Source: Candidatus Melainabacteria bacterium
GTDB taxonomy: Bacteria; Cyanobacteriota; Vampirovibrionia; Obscuribacterales; Obscuribacteraceae
NCBI GenBank assembly: GCA_017307165.1
Contig: JAFKGK010000017.1
Span: 1-50,503 of the forward strand
DNA length: 50,503 nt
Reading direction: 5' to 3'
The notes under the pieces are model-generated. The model worked only from the letters and a program-made list of their open reading frames with translations. It did no database searches and had not been told where the DNA came from. The number at the start of each line of letters is the position of its first letter. The first letter of the stretch is position 1. Below are positions 15,888 to 24,383 of the stretch, piece after piece. The position numbers were made by a program, and so were the translations under genes.

Positions 15888-18239
15888 ATGCTCCCCACCC
15901 CCCAATATTGCAAACGATGCATGATGCCAATACTGCCGCGCAGCCAGGAGCTGTCGGACACCTCTTTTCTTTTTGCATCATTGCATTGCCTCTGCCACGC
16001 CCCGCGTATGGAGGCCAATAATGCAATTCCACAATTTTGTCCGATCTGCAAAAAGCGCAGCCCCAATCCCAACAGCCGCCCGGAAAGCTTCACAGCATTT
16101 CTCTTTAGCGCCACCCGCTGCCAATGCGGCAAGTCCGCCAGAGCCGCCGGTCCAATAGCGACAAAGCTAGAGCCCAGCAAAGAGCACGGCCTTACATCCA
16201 TCATTCGCCCCTCCCCTCTGGAGCGCGAAAGACAGCGCACACGAATCGCCAACCGTACTCAAGCCCTCGTCTCCAACAGCCGTGCACGCGCCATGATGAG
16301 CGTCTCGCCGGGCGAGACCATCGGCGGGACCTATCATCTAGACACCCAGATCGGCCAGGGCGGCATGGGTTTGGTTTTTAAGGCCACGCACACTGTGCTT
16401 AATCGGCCCTGCGCCGTCAAATTTTTACTGCCCGAGCTAGTCACCGAACGTAGCTGGCAAATGTTCAAAAATGAGGCCAAGATCCTCAATAGCCTGGACC
16501 ACCAGAGCATCTGCAAGATCTACGACCTCGGCCTCCACCAAAAAGCCCTGCCATTTCTCTCTATGGAACTCATCGAGGGCATCACGCTCGAAGATTATCT
16601 GACGCGCCACGGCCCCCTCTCGACCGGCGCGGCCCTCCAACTCATCGCCCAAGCAGCGCGCACTCTTGCTTATGCACACCGTCACAACATCATCCATCGC
16701 GACCTCAAGCCGGCCAATATCATGATCTACAGCAGATCAAATGGCGACGCGAGCATCAAGATCCTGGACTTTGGCATATCACAGACCATAAATCAGGGAG
16801 AAATGACTGAAAAAGACCGTGAGATAGTAGGCAGCGCATACTACATGAGTCCCGAGCAGTTTCGCGGAGATGAGCTTTCGCCTGCGTCGGACATCTACAG
16901 TCTGGGCTGCACGCTCTTTGAGTGCCTGACGGGACGGCCGCCATATGTGGAGGAGGCTTATGACGATCTGTCCGAGATGCACCAGAGCGCTGATGTCCCG
17001 TCGATCTTTGCTGTCACTGATATCAAGGCATCTCCGCAATTAGAAGCAATCCTGGCGCATTGCCTGCAAAAACATCCGCTCAAACGATACAAAAACATGA
17101 GCGAGCTCGCAGTCGATTGCGAAAAGCTCATCTTAGAACGCCCCCTGCAGTTTGCTCATGTAGAGTCGACCAATCATGATGAGGAGAGGACAGACGCACC
17201 CACCGCTAATAAGGCTGCGCTGGTTATAATCGCTCTAATGGTGCTTGTATGCGGAACAATGGTGGCAGGATATTTTGGGATGTCCGCAAAGCAACCAGTG
17301 CCCAAAGTTGCCTCTAGCAAGCCCAGTACAGACTCTATGGTACTAGCCAACAATGCCTATATGATCGAGGCAAAGCCAGCAGATGGCCCTTCGATCTCGA
17401 GAGAAGAAGCAGTGGTTGAACTGACCTCATTCATCTCGCAAAATTCAGTGCTGGGCGCACCAAAAGTAGTGCAGGGCAAAAAAGTCTGGGCCTTTGATTT
17501 TCCCAGGCGTCTGCAGGTAGCAAAGCTCACATGGGCTGGAGATGATGGTGTGCAGGTGAGTCATTCATCTACAGAGGTGACGACCGTGCCGCAGGATAGG
17601 ATGATTGCCGTTGAGATCTCCCAATGCAGCGCGGAGCGAAGCAGAGCCTTATTGCAACGCCTAAACCCTGATTGCGTACTGAGTCTATTTTTATTTACTG
17701 TCGATCTCGAAGAACCCAAATTGCTATCAAGATTTAAAAAGATGCAAGCGCTGTCGCTGCATACTGTACAACTGACAGACAAGCTGCTCGAGACAATCGG
17801 TGCCATGCGACAGTTGCAGACCCTATTTTTGAGGGGAGGCAGCGCATCAGGAGAGAAATTGGCAAAGATGCTGGAGGGCCACCCATACACATATCTGCAC
17901 TTAGACGATATAAAAATTGAGGGAGGACTAGCAGCGATACTGCCGACGATACTGGCTAACAAAAAGCTGGTGACTTTGGAGATCAGCCTGCCGCAAGACA
18001 AACATCTCATAGATAAGATCGCAAAGTGCTCCAATATCCGTGCCGTAAGATTTGAGACGGACATCATAGGCAGACAGCAAGTGGAGTCTATAGTCAAGGC
18101 TCTGCCTGGCAAGCGGGTCGAGATATCCTATATCTCGCCTAGATACGAGTTTGAGGACCTGCACTCCCTTGAGCGCAAGTATCCAACACTGCATGTGTCA
18201 ACACGCAGTCAGGCACCCACATCGCATATGGTGCAGTGA
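15888..18239 (+). CDS. Transmembrane Ser/Thr kinase with duplicated Cys module and repeat-rich C-terminal tail
   Basis: 783 aa. The N-terminus carries two copies of a cysteine module: C8-x2-C11...SFLFAS..C34-x-C36 and C51-x2-C54...AFLFS...C78-x-C80, each likely binding one metal ion. A Hanks kinase domain follows (about 148-415) with GQGGMG, catalytic Lys 178, HRD (270-272), DFG (294-296) and SPEQ. One membrane helix lies at about 442-462. The remaining 320 residues are presumably extracytoplasmic and contain leucine-rich-like repeats (LQTLFLRG, YLHLDDI, VTLEISL). A stop codon immediately precedes the ATG at 15888, fixing the start at or after this point, and the first CxxC pair requires it. 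The stop overlaps the next gene as TGATG. It appears to be a paralogue of that gene and the first gene of its operon. Confidence 0.9.
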   Translation: MLPTPQYCKRCMMPILPRSQELSDTSFLFASLHCLCHAPRMEANNAIPQFCPICKKRSPNPNSRPESFTAFLFSATRCQCGKSARAAGPIATKLEPSKEHGLTSIIRPSPLERERQRTRIANRTQALVSNSRARAMMSVSPGETIGGTYHLDTQIGQGGMGLVFKATHTVLNRPCAVKFLLPELVTERSWQMFKNEAKILNSLDHQSICKIYDLGLHQKALPFLSMELIEGITLEDYLTRHGPLSTGAALQLIAQAARTLAYAHRHNIIHRDLKPANIMIYSRSNGDASIKILDFGISQTINQGEMTEKDREIVGSAYYMSPEQFRGDELSPASDIYSLGCTLFECLTGRPPYVEEAYDDLSEMHQSADVPSIFAVTDIKASPQLEAILAHCLQKHPLKRYKNMSELAVDCEKLILERPLQFAHVESTNHDEERTDAPTANKAALVIIALMVLVCGTMVAGYFGMSAKQPVPKVASSKPSTDSMVLANNAYMIEAKPADGPSISREEAVVELTSFISQNSVLGAPKVVQGKKVWAFDFPRRLQVAKLTWAGDDGVQVSHSSTEVTTVPQDRMIAVEISQCSAERSRALLQRLNPDCVLSLFLFTVDLEEPKLLSRFKKMQALSLHTVQLTDKLLETIGAMRQLQTLFLRGGSASGEKLAKMLEGHPYTYLHLDDIKIEGGLAAILPTILANKKLVTLEISLPQDKHLIDKIAKCSNIRAVRFETDIIGRQQVESIVKALPGKRVEISYISPRYEFEDLHSLERKYPTLHVSTRSQAPTSHMVQ

Positions 18240-20683
18240 TGGCAATCAATACTGATAAATCCAAATACTGTAAAAAATGCATGATGCCCGTCTTACCCAA
18301 AGCGGCCTCAGACTCAGATGTGTCATTTCTCTTTGCCTCGATGCACTGCCTGTGCGATGCGCCACGGATCAATGCGCGTAGCAAGGGAGATGCAAGCGAG
18401 ACCTGCAAACGATGCAAAAAACGCAAACCCAATCCTGCCAGTCGTTCCGGCAGCCTCACATCATTTCTCTTTGCCTCCACCAGATGTCAATGCGATAGCT
18501 CGATTACACCCAACAGCCCAACCGTCGCTCACGATCTGACATCGATAGTGGTGCCGACCGACGCAGACCGCAAAAAAAACATCGCGCGCACCCAAATGGT
18601 GCAACAAAACAAGACGCGCATGTTTAGCCGCACTCAGACTTTTATTGCAAACGACAGCACACGCGCGATGATGAGCCTCCAGCCAGGACAAACCATAGGC
18701 GGTGCGTATCAGTTGCTCGAGCAGATCGGCGAAGGTGGCATGGGTAAAGTATACGGTGCCAGACACAATGTACTAACCAGACCGTGCGCGATCAAGTTTT
18801 TGATGCCCGAAATGGTATCAGAAGCCAGCTGGCAGATGTTTAAAAACGAGGCTCGCATCTTAAACAGCCTCAATCACGAGGGCATCTGCAAAATCTACGA
18901 CCTGGGGCTGCACCAAAACGCACTGCCTTTCTTAGCTATGGAATTGATCCAGGGGATCACGCTGGAGCAATACCTGGAGCGATTTGGCCCGTTGAGCATG
19001 GGCGCCGCACTGTTATTGACAGCACAAGCAGCCCGCACACTCGCCTACGCGCACCGCCACAATATAGTGCATCGAGATCTCAAGCCCGGCAACATCATGC
19101 TGGCACAAATCAACAATAACGGCGATATAGGCGTCAAAATCCTCGATTTTGGCATTTCGCAGACCATGGCACAGGATGAAAGCGCTCAGAACGAAGGCGA
19201 AATCGTAGGCAGTGCGTTTTATATGAGCCCGGAGCAATTTAGAGGTGACAATCTTACGGCTTCGTCGGATATCTATAGTCTTGGATGCACGCTCTTTGAG
19301 TGTCTGACGGGTCGGCCGCCTTATGACGCCCAAGAGTACTCCGATCTTTCAGAAATGCATCAGGGGTCAGATTTGCCAACTCTGAGCGGTGCAACGGGAT
19401 TGACGATGCCACCGGATCTAGAGGCTATCATTTCGCATTGTCTGCAAAAGCACCCTATCAAAAGATACAAAAACATGAGCGAGCTAGCAGTAGATTGCGA
19501 AAAACTGCTAGAAGCTAAGGCTCTGCAATTTGCGCATGTAGAACTTGAAGGCAGAGCCGATATTAAGCAAAAAAATGCTTACCACACGCCTGATCTCAGA
19601 GCCTCCCTAATGCCCATCGTCGTAGGCGGATTGCTTGTTGCAGGGCTGGCAGGTCTTGCCATAGCAAATCAGCACCACATCACAAAAAGGTCCGATCCCG
19701 ATATTACAATCCATGCATCCGGGACCCTGGCGGACGTCAAACCAGGCGACCTGGACAATGCAGTGAATAAATACGAAAAGACGAGAAATAAAAAAAACAA
19801 AACTCACCAAAACGATCCTATCAGAATGGAGGACAAATTAATCGAGCAGGAACGCGAGCAATTTTTAGCGGACAAGACTAGGATTGGGCAATTACGCACG
19901 ATAGACGGCAAAAAATACTGGACATTTGATCTGCCACCACATTATGAGATAGGCAAAATCACCTATAGCAATAAGACCAAAAGATTTTTAGGTGGCCCGG
20001 CGCATGGCCGCTTCATCATCCCTTACGGATACCAGGTCGGCCTTGCGGTCGACGAAGATCCAGGGCTTGCCGAAAACCTGCTCCCAAGGATCAATCCAGA
20101 CTGTTTGACCACAATCTCCTTTTCTAAAGCCCAGCTGGATTCTCTGCAGGTATTAAAGACCTGGACCCAGCTAAAGCGACTTGGCTATACTCGCAGCAAA
20201 ATCGGCGATCAAGTCAGCAAAGACATCGCCGAGCTTAAAGGGCTGGACTCTCTCTTTCTAGACGGCTCCAATCTAAGCGAGGCCAACTTGATAAAAATAC
20301 TAAAGGACAAAGACCTGCTTTTTTTGAGCCTTCCCGAAACCGCCGAAAACGTGCCCCTCGAAAGAGTGTTACCAGCCATACTAGCAAACAAGCGCTTGCG
20401 CTATCTCAGCATCAACTTGCCAGATGACAAACAAGTGCTTCCAAAACTAGCAGAGCTCAAAAGCCTCGACTCGATCAAACTACACACAAACACCGTAAAC
20501 GAGCGCCAGGTCCAATACCTGAGCCAGCTGTTCGCCCCTAAAAAAGTAGAATTGGACTTTGATATGCCACAGTTTGGTCCGAACCGATTTGCACCGCTCC
20601 AGGCACAATACAAAAATATGCGACTCATACCTTCGCACAATTATGCCTTTAACAAACCAGCGATTGACGTATTTCTTAAATAA
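18239..20683 (+). CDS. Transmembrane Ser/Thr kinase, paralogue of the preceding gene
   Basis: 814 aa from the ATG at 18239, which overlaps the previous stop (TGATG); a GTG one codon upstream is also possible. The layout is as in its neighbour: cysteine modules C11-x2-C14...C37-x-C39 and C56-x2-C59...C83-x-C85, then a kinase domain (about 158-425) with GEGGMG, Lys 186, HRD (278-280), DFG (303-305) and SPEQ, and a membrane helix at about 456-477. The C-terminal part begins with a charged linker, then leucine-rich-like repeats of about 25 residues (LDSLFLDGSNLS, LLFLSLPE, LRYLSINLP, LDSIKLHTN). The kinase is expected in the cytoplasm and the repeats outside. Tandem duplication of an ancestral gene is the simplest origin. 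A rhomboid protease follows 96 bp later. Confidence 0.9.
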   Translation: MAINTDKSKYCKKCMMPVLPKAASDSDVSFLFASMHCLCDAPRINARSKGDASETCKRCKKRKPNPASRSGSLTSFLFASTRCQCDSSITPNSPTVAHDLTSIVVPTDADRKKNIARTQMVQQNKTRMFSRTQTFIANDSTRAMMSLQPGQTIGGAYQLLEQIGEGGMGKVYGARHNVLTRPCAIKFLMPEMVSEASWQMFKNEARILNSLNHEGICKIYDLGLHQNALPFLAMELIQGITLEQYLERFGPLSMGAALLLTAQAARTLAYAHRHNIVHRDLKPGNIMLAQINNNGDIGVKILDFGISQTMAQDESAQNEGEIVGSAFYMSPEQFRGDNLTASSDIYSLGCTLFECLTGRPPYDAQEYSDLSEMHQGSDLPTLSGATGLTMPPDLEAIISHCLQKHPIKRYKNMSELAVDCEKLLEAKALQFAHVELEGRADIKQKNAYHTPDLRASLMPIVVGGLLVAGLAGLAIANQHHITKRSDPDITIHASGTLADVKPGDLDNAVNKYEKTRNKKNKTHQNDPIRMEDKLIEQEREQFLADKTRIGQLRTIDGKKYWTFDLPPHYEIGKITYSNKTKRFLGGPAHGRFIIPYGYQVGLAVDEDPGLAENLLPRINPDCLTTISFSKAQLDSLQVLKTWTQLKRLGYTRSKIGDQVSKDIAELKGLDSLFLDGSNLSEANLIKILKDKDLLFLSLPETAENVPLERVLPAILANKRLRYLSINLPDDKQVLPKLAELKSLDSIKLHTNTVNERQVQYLSQLFAPKKVELDFDMPQFGPNRFAPLQAQYKNMRLIPSHNYAFNKPAIDVFLK

Positions 20684-20779
20684 TCTGTGCGCAAAGCAAA
20701 AACCCCTTACGCCGTATGGATTATAGAGATATCGACCGCCCAAAATCTGCCAGCACTCACAAACTACAAGGGTAATAGC

Positions 20780-21505
20780 ATGTTTGCCCCAAGCTCAGAC
20801 GACAATCCAACCCGCAACGTACCCGACGTCACCATCACTCTGCTCGTCATAATGGCGGGCATTTTCATCTACCAGTCTTTTTATGGCGATGCAAAATCGC
20901 TGATTGCCAACTGGGGCTTCAATCCGCATCTGCTCATAGATCATTTTTCTCAACACAATGCCGCAACGCTAGTGACTGCCATCTTTTTGCATGGTTCGAT
21001 CATGCACCTGGTAGGCAATGCGCTCTTTCTTTATATATTTGGCGACAATGTCGAGGACGAGATGCGACGCATCCACTTCCTTATCTTTTTTATTGCGGCA
21101 GGCGTATTTGCCAATCTAGTGCAGGGATATTTTACGCACTGGCAGAGTGAAACCATAATTGGTGCCTCCGGCGCAATCTCTGCGCTGCTTGGCGCATACA
21201 TCGTGCTCTTTCCGGACGCTAAGGTAAACACAGTGTTTTCACCGGCGCAGGGCATATATTTGCGTCTCAAAGTGCCTGCCTTGCTCTATCTGATCGCCTG
21301 GTTCGGTATGCAAGGCCTTTATCTTTTTATCTCGCACAAACATTTATTTCCGGGTCTCGTCTCGCCCCACATCGCTTATCTGGCTCACATCGGTGGGTTT
21401 GTCTTTGGCTGCGCTTGGGGACTTTGCTTCTCGCCATTTCGCCGTCCCACCGATGAGGCGATCGCTGCAAAGGCGGCCAAGACAAAATGGAAGCGGGTAA
21501 GATAA
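20780..21505 (+). CDS. Rhomboid-family intramembrane serine protease
   Basis: 241 aa from the ATG at 20780, which has AAGGG nine bases upstream; a longer GTG-started frame from 20687 lacks a ribosome site and adds a non-membrane tail. Six or so membrane segments are visible. Rhomboid hallmarks are HGSIMHLVGNALFLYIFG (oxyanion Asn 80), GASGAISAL with nucleophile Ser 130, and LAHIGGFVFG with catalytic His 203. It cleaves membrane helices of substrate proteins. It sits directly after two single-pass kinases, which are natural candidate substrates by position only. The M23 peptidase gene starts 4 bp after its stop. Confidence 0.95.
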   Translation: MFAPSSDDNPTRNVPDVTITLLVIMAGIFIYQSFYGDAKSLIANWGFNPHLLIDHFSQHNAATLVTAIFLHGSIMHLVGNALFLYIFGDNVEDEMRRIHFLIFFIAAGVFANLVQGYFTHWQSETIIGASGAISALLGAYIVLFPDAKVNTVFSPAQGIYLRLKVPALLYLIAWFGMQGLYLFISHKHLFPGLVSPHIAYLAHIGGFVFGCAWGLCFSPFRRPTDEAIAAKAAKTKWKRVR

Positions 21506-21509
21506 ATCC

Positions 21510-22412
21510 ATGATTTTTCCAAGCAATATTAGATTGACCCTGTATCCCCTTGCAGCGGCTATCATTTTTTCTTGCATTTCTCCCCAGGCCTCAGCCCAGC
21601 TCAGCACTCAGACTCAGGTACGCCAAAACCCGGTGATGGAGGTCAGAGACCGTACCGTTGGCAATCACGTAGATATCTGGGCTTATCCACTGACGGTGAC
21701 CGAGTGCACCTTTGATCTGGAGTGTACAGCCCAAAATATGCGGCTGGACCGATCGGTGCCCTATACCATCGAGATCCGCACTCCGCCCCAAAACCTGCGC
21801 AAGCCTATATGCGTACTCAATGCCGACATCGTCGACCCAAACGATCGCTATCGCTACGATTACAAGTATTCATGGCGGATCGGCCTGCGCGGCGGGCGGC
21901 ATGACGACAGCTATGTGTATGCGCTGCCTTTTGCGGCAGGGACGGCGCACAAGGTGATGCAGGGATATGGAGGGAAATTTAGCCATCAGGTGGGGTCCGA
22001 TGGAGAAAATGCAATTGATTTTGAGATGCCGGACGGGACTCAGGTACTTGCGGCCAGGGATGGCATAGTGGTGGCGATAAAAGACGACTCTACCGAGGGC
22101 GGTAACGACAAGCAGCGCTACGAAAAATGTGCCAATTATGTCACGGTCAAGCACGTCGATGGGTCATACGCAGACTATGTGCATCTGACCGCAGGGAGCT
22201 GTACGGTCAGATTGGGCCAGGTCGTCAGGACTGGACAAGTGCTCGGTCAGTCTGGGCACTCGGGATTTGCCAGTGCGCCGCATTTGCACTTTATTGTTTT
22301 TATACCGGTGTCCGGCAGCCACCGGCGGTCTTATCGAACGCGATTTGCTACAGCAAGTGGGCTGGTCTGTGATCCACCGCGTGGCCAGATCCTGGAGGCG
22401 CAGCCGCGCTAA
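21510..22412 (+). CDS. Secreted M23-family (LytM) metallopeptidase
   Basis: 300 aa with a Sec signal peptide (hydrophobic 9-22, cleavage after ASA at about 29). A beta-rich domain of about 110 residues precedes the peptidase domain (about 140-265). There H159 with AIDFEMPDGT (Asp 170) gives the first zinc ligands. DGIVVAI, YVHL (His 225) and APHLHF (His 258 and His 260) complete the LytM site. The family cuts peptidoglycan cross-links, or acts as an amidase activator when the site is broken; this one looks complete. It is probably translationally coupled to the rhomboid gene, being 4 bp downstream. Confidence 0.9.
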   Translation: MIFPSNIRLTLYPLAAAIIFSCISPQASAQLSTQTQVRQNPVMEVRDRTVGNHVDIWAYPLTVTECTFDLECTAQNMRLDRSVPYTIEIRTPPQNLRKPICVLNADIVDPNDRYRYDYKYSWRIGLRGGRHDDSYVYALPFAAGTAHKVMQGYGGKFSHQVGSDGENAIDFEMPDGTQVLAARDGIVVAIKDDSTEGGNDKQRYEKCANYVTVKHVDGSYADYVHLTAGSCTVRLGQVVRTGQVLGQSGHSGFASAPHLHFIVFIPVSGSHRRSYRTRFATASGLVCDPPRGQILEAQPR

Positions 22413-22455
22413 ATTGCCAATCAGATCAATTGAGACATAGTGCTAAAATGCTGTT

Positions 22456-23010
22456 ATGAAAAATCTTGCCGCTTTTCTCACACCCGTGATATTTCTCTCC
22501 ACATTATCTATCAGTGGATGTGCCAATTTGCATCAGGAGCACGAAAACGATCCCGTCAAGCACGTAGGCTATGCGCTACGCGATATAAAAACAGGTACTA
22601 TCATCACTGCTGATGATGTGGTTATGAAAGAGATCCCCGGCTCCTCGATGCCGGCCGACGCCGCGCCATGGGCAAACATCCTAGAGCAAAGGGCCGCCTA
22701 TGATATTACGACCGGCAATATCATCGGGGTGCGCGACATAGATCAGCCCTATACGCCAGAAATGCTCCAGAGACTGACAATAGATGAGATGCCCAAAGGG
22801 CCTGGTCCGACAGCCTCAGTCATAATTGCGACAAGGGATGTGCCGGCAGATCAGGCGATCGTCGCCGAAGACCTGACGACGGCTGAGATAGCGAGCAAGG
22901 GGACGCCAATTGATGCGATGTCGACAAAAGAGCATCTGGTGGGGCGTCAATGCAAGTTTGCAATCCAAAAAGGGCAGCTTTTGATGCAACACGATCTCAA
23001 GGCCAAGTAA
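22456..23010 (+). CDS. Lipoprotein with two SAF-like domains
   Basis: 184 aa. A lipoprotein signal ends in SISGC with the lipidated Cys at 22. Two SAF-type repeats follow: GYALRDIKTGTIITADDV (about 38-55) running to a TGNIIGVRDI element, and VIIATRDVPADQAIVAEDL (about 119-137) running to the QKGQLLMQHDL element. SAF domains occur in CpaB pilus proteins, FlgA and antifreeze-like proteins, where they bind glycans or assist assembly of envelope polymers. No pilus genes are adjacent, so the role here is open. The start is ATG at 22456. The next gene, also SAF-like, begins 2 bp after the stop. Confidence 0.75.
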   Translation: MKNLAAFLTPVIFLSTLSISGCANLHQEHENDPVKHVGYALRDIKTGTIITADDVVMKEIPGSSMPADAAPWANILEQRAAYDITTGNIIGVRDIDQPYTPEMLQRLTIDEMPKGPGPTASVIIATRDVPADQAIVAEDLTTAEIASKGTPIDAMSTKEHLVGRQCKFAIQKGQLLMQHDLKAK

Positions 23011-23012
23011 TA

Positions 23013-23774
23013 ATGTCTTGCGTGCCCACAATAAGGTTCTTTGCGTTTTTTCTAACAGCCTTTGCATTTTTTGCCAATTTCATTGCACCTGCTTTGGCCC
23101 ATCCCAGTCAACCATCCTCATCACCTGCGATGATGCGGCCAAAATTTCTCACCATTTCCAACCGCCCCATCGCCAAGGGGCAGATTGTTACTGTGACAGA
23201 TGTCGCATCACGGCCGGTGATGCCGACAGACCAGATCGATCAATGCCTGCCAGTACCATCACTTGCGGTAGGACATATCACCAGATGCGATATCAAAAGA
23301 GACGCTATCTTGCATTACGCCGATCTCCAATGCGGCTTGCCAATTGACTCCACGCATAAGGCAATGGCAGACACCGAGGTAAAAAAGGCCTTGCAAAAAT
23401 GGAGCAGCTCTAGAGAGCGTTTTGATTATGATCGCAATCTAGTGCAGGTGGCACAGGTGGTGCGGCCGATAGCAAAAGGCACGCGGATGTCGGCTCAGGA
23501 TCTAGATAGCCGGTTGATCTATCTGACTTGCTTTGCTGATGGGCTTTTGGCTTCGCCGATCTCAGCGGTCGACCGTCGCGCAGATAAGAGTTTTAAGGCT
23601 GGTGATTTTTTGCGGTACAAAGATTTTGTGACACCAATCTCAATGGATCGAAGCCAAAAATTGGCTCTTAAAAAGCTGCTAGAAAATTGCCTTAAAAAAT
23701 GGCAGAGCGAGATAGATTTGCGCGAGTTTAGAGCTGAGTTTGCCGGTGGTCGGCTTAATGGAGTACAACCCTGA
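23013..23774 (+). CDS. Secreted SAF-domain-like protein
   Basis: 253 aa from ATG 23013. A longer frame begins at 22950, but only this start gives a proper signal peptide: MSCVPTIRFF, then a Phe/Ala-rich hydrophobic core, with cleavage near ALA-HPS. The mature part contains ISNRPIAKGQIVTVTDV and QVVRPIAKGTRMSAQDLDS, both matching the SAF pattern (R-x-I-x-x-G-x-x-[IV]-[TS]-x-x-D[VL]), so it also carries two copies. A basic, helical C-terminus follows. It shares organisation with the preceding lipoprotein and probably arose by duplication. Its stop overlaps the tag gene start as TGATG. Confidence 0.7.
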   Translation: MSCVPTIRFFAFFLTAFAFFANFIAPALAHPSQPSSSPAMMRPKFLTISNRPIAKGQIVTVTDVASRPVMPTDQIDQCLPVPSLAVGHITRCDIKRDAILHYADLQCGLPIDSTHKAMADTEVKKALQKWSSSRERFDYDRNLVQVAQVVRPIAKGTRMSAQDLDSRLIYLTCFADGLLASPISAVDRRADKSFKAGDFLRYKDFVTPISMDRSQKLALKKLLENCLKKWQSEIDLREFRAEFAGGRLNGVQP

Positions 23775-24310
23775 TGTCATACTGCAAAGCACTCAAAGCC
23801 ATGAGCGGTGACCGTCTCGCGCTGCACAAGGCCTATCACGACCATCTATATGGGTTTGCGATCGAGGACGATAATGAGCTATTTTGCCGTCTGATTTTAG
23901 AGATAAATCAGGCGGGATTGAGCTGGGAAACCATCCTGAAAAAAGAAGCATCATTTCGCGCGGCTTATGCTGACTTTGATGTGACAAAGGTGGCGGCATT
24001 TAAAGAGAAAGACCGCGAAAGATTGATGAATGATGCAGGGATAATAAGAAATCGCTTGAAAATAAATGCAGCGATTGAAAATGCGCAGGCGATCTTGCGG
24101 TTGCAGCAGGATCATGGGTCATTTAAGGCCTGGTTGGACGAGTTGCATCCAAAGAGCAAAGACCAATGGGTCAAGATTTTTAAAAAGACCTTTCGCTTCA
24201 CGGGTGGTGAAATAGTCAATGAGTTTTTGATGAGTACTGGATATTTGCCGGGCGCCCATGACTTGGACTGTCCGGTATACAAAAAGATCGCAAAATTGGG
24301 TCAAAAATAA
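23774..24310 (+). CDS. tag: DNA-3-methyladenine glycosylase I
   Basis: 178 aa, slightly shorter than E. coli Tag (187). It excises 3-methyladenine in base-excision repair. The zinc-snap residues are visible: Cys 4 and the His of YHD near the N-terminus, and H-x3-C in GAHDLDC near the C-terminus. The core LEINQAGLSWETILKK contains the conserved active-site Glu and the GLSW block. NDAGIIRNRLKI and the late FRFTGG element also match the family. ATG 23774 overlaps the stop of the SAF gene, so expression is probably coupled to it, an unusual partnership for a repair enzyme. Confidence 0.95.
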   Translation: MSYCKALKAMSGDRLALHKAYHDHLYGFAIEDDNELFCRLILEINQAGLSWETILKKEASFRAAYADFDVTKVAAFKEKDRERLMNDAGIIRNRLKINAAIENAQAILRLQQDHGSFKAWLDELHPKSKDQWVKIFKKTFRFTGGEIVNEFLMSTGYLPGAHDLDCPVYKKIAKLGQK

Positions 24311-24313
24311 AGC

Positions 24314-24348
24314 ACTGCCCCCATCATTAATCAACCAATGGGGGCAGT
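24314..24348 (-). terminator. Rho-independent terminator of hemQ
   Basis: A perfect 11-bp stem pairs ACTGCCCCCAT (24314-24324) with ATGGGGGCAGT (24338-24348) around a 13-base loop. On the minus strand the hairpin is followed by GCTTTATTTTTG, giving the T-rich tail downstream of hemQ. On the plus strand the tail is poor, so it may only partly stop transcription of tag. It lies in the 73-bp gap between the two convergent genes. Confidence 0.85.
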
Positions 24349-24383
24349 ACACTAAACAACGTTCGCGAGCTCGATCAACAGCT

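Noticed and set aside
22414..22452. Promoter before the SAF lipoprotein gene (TTGCCA and TAAAAT)
   Set aside because: The spacing between the boxes is about 24 bp, too long for a normal sigma70 promoter.
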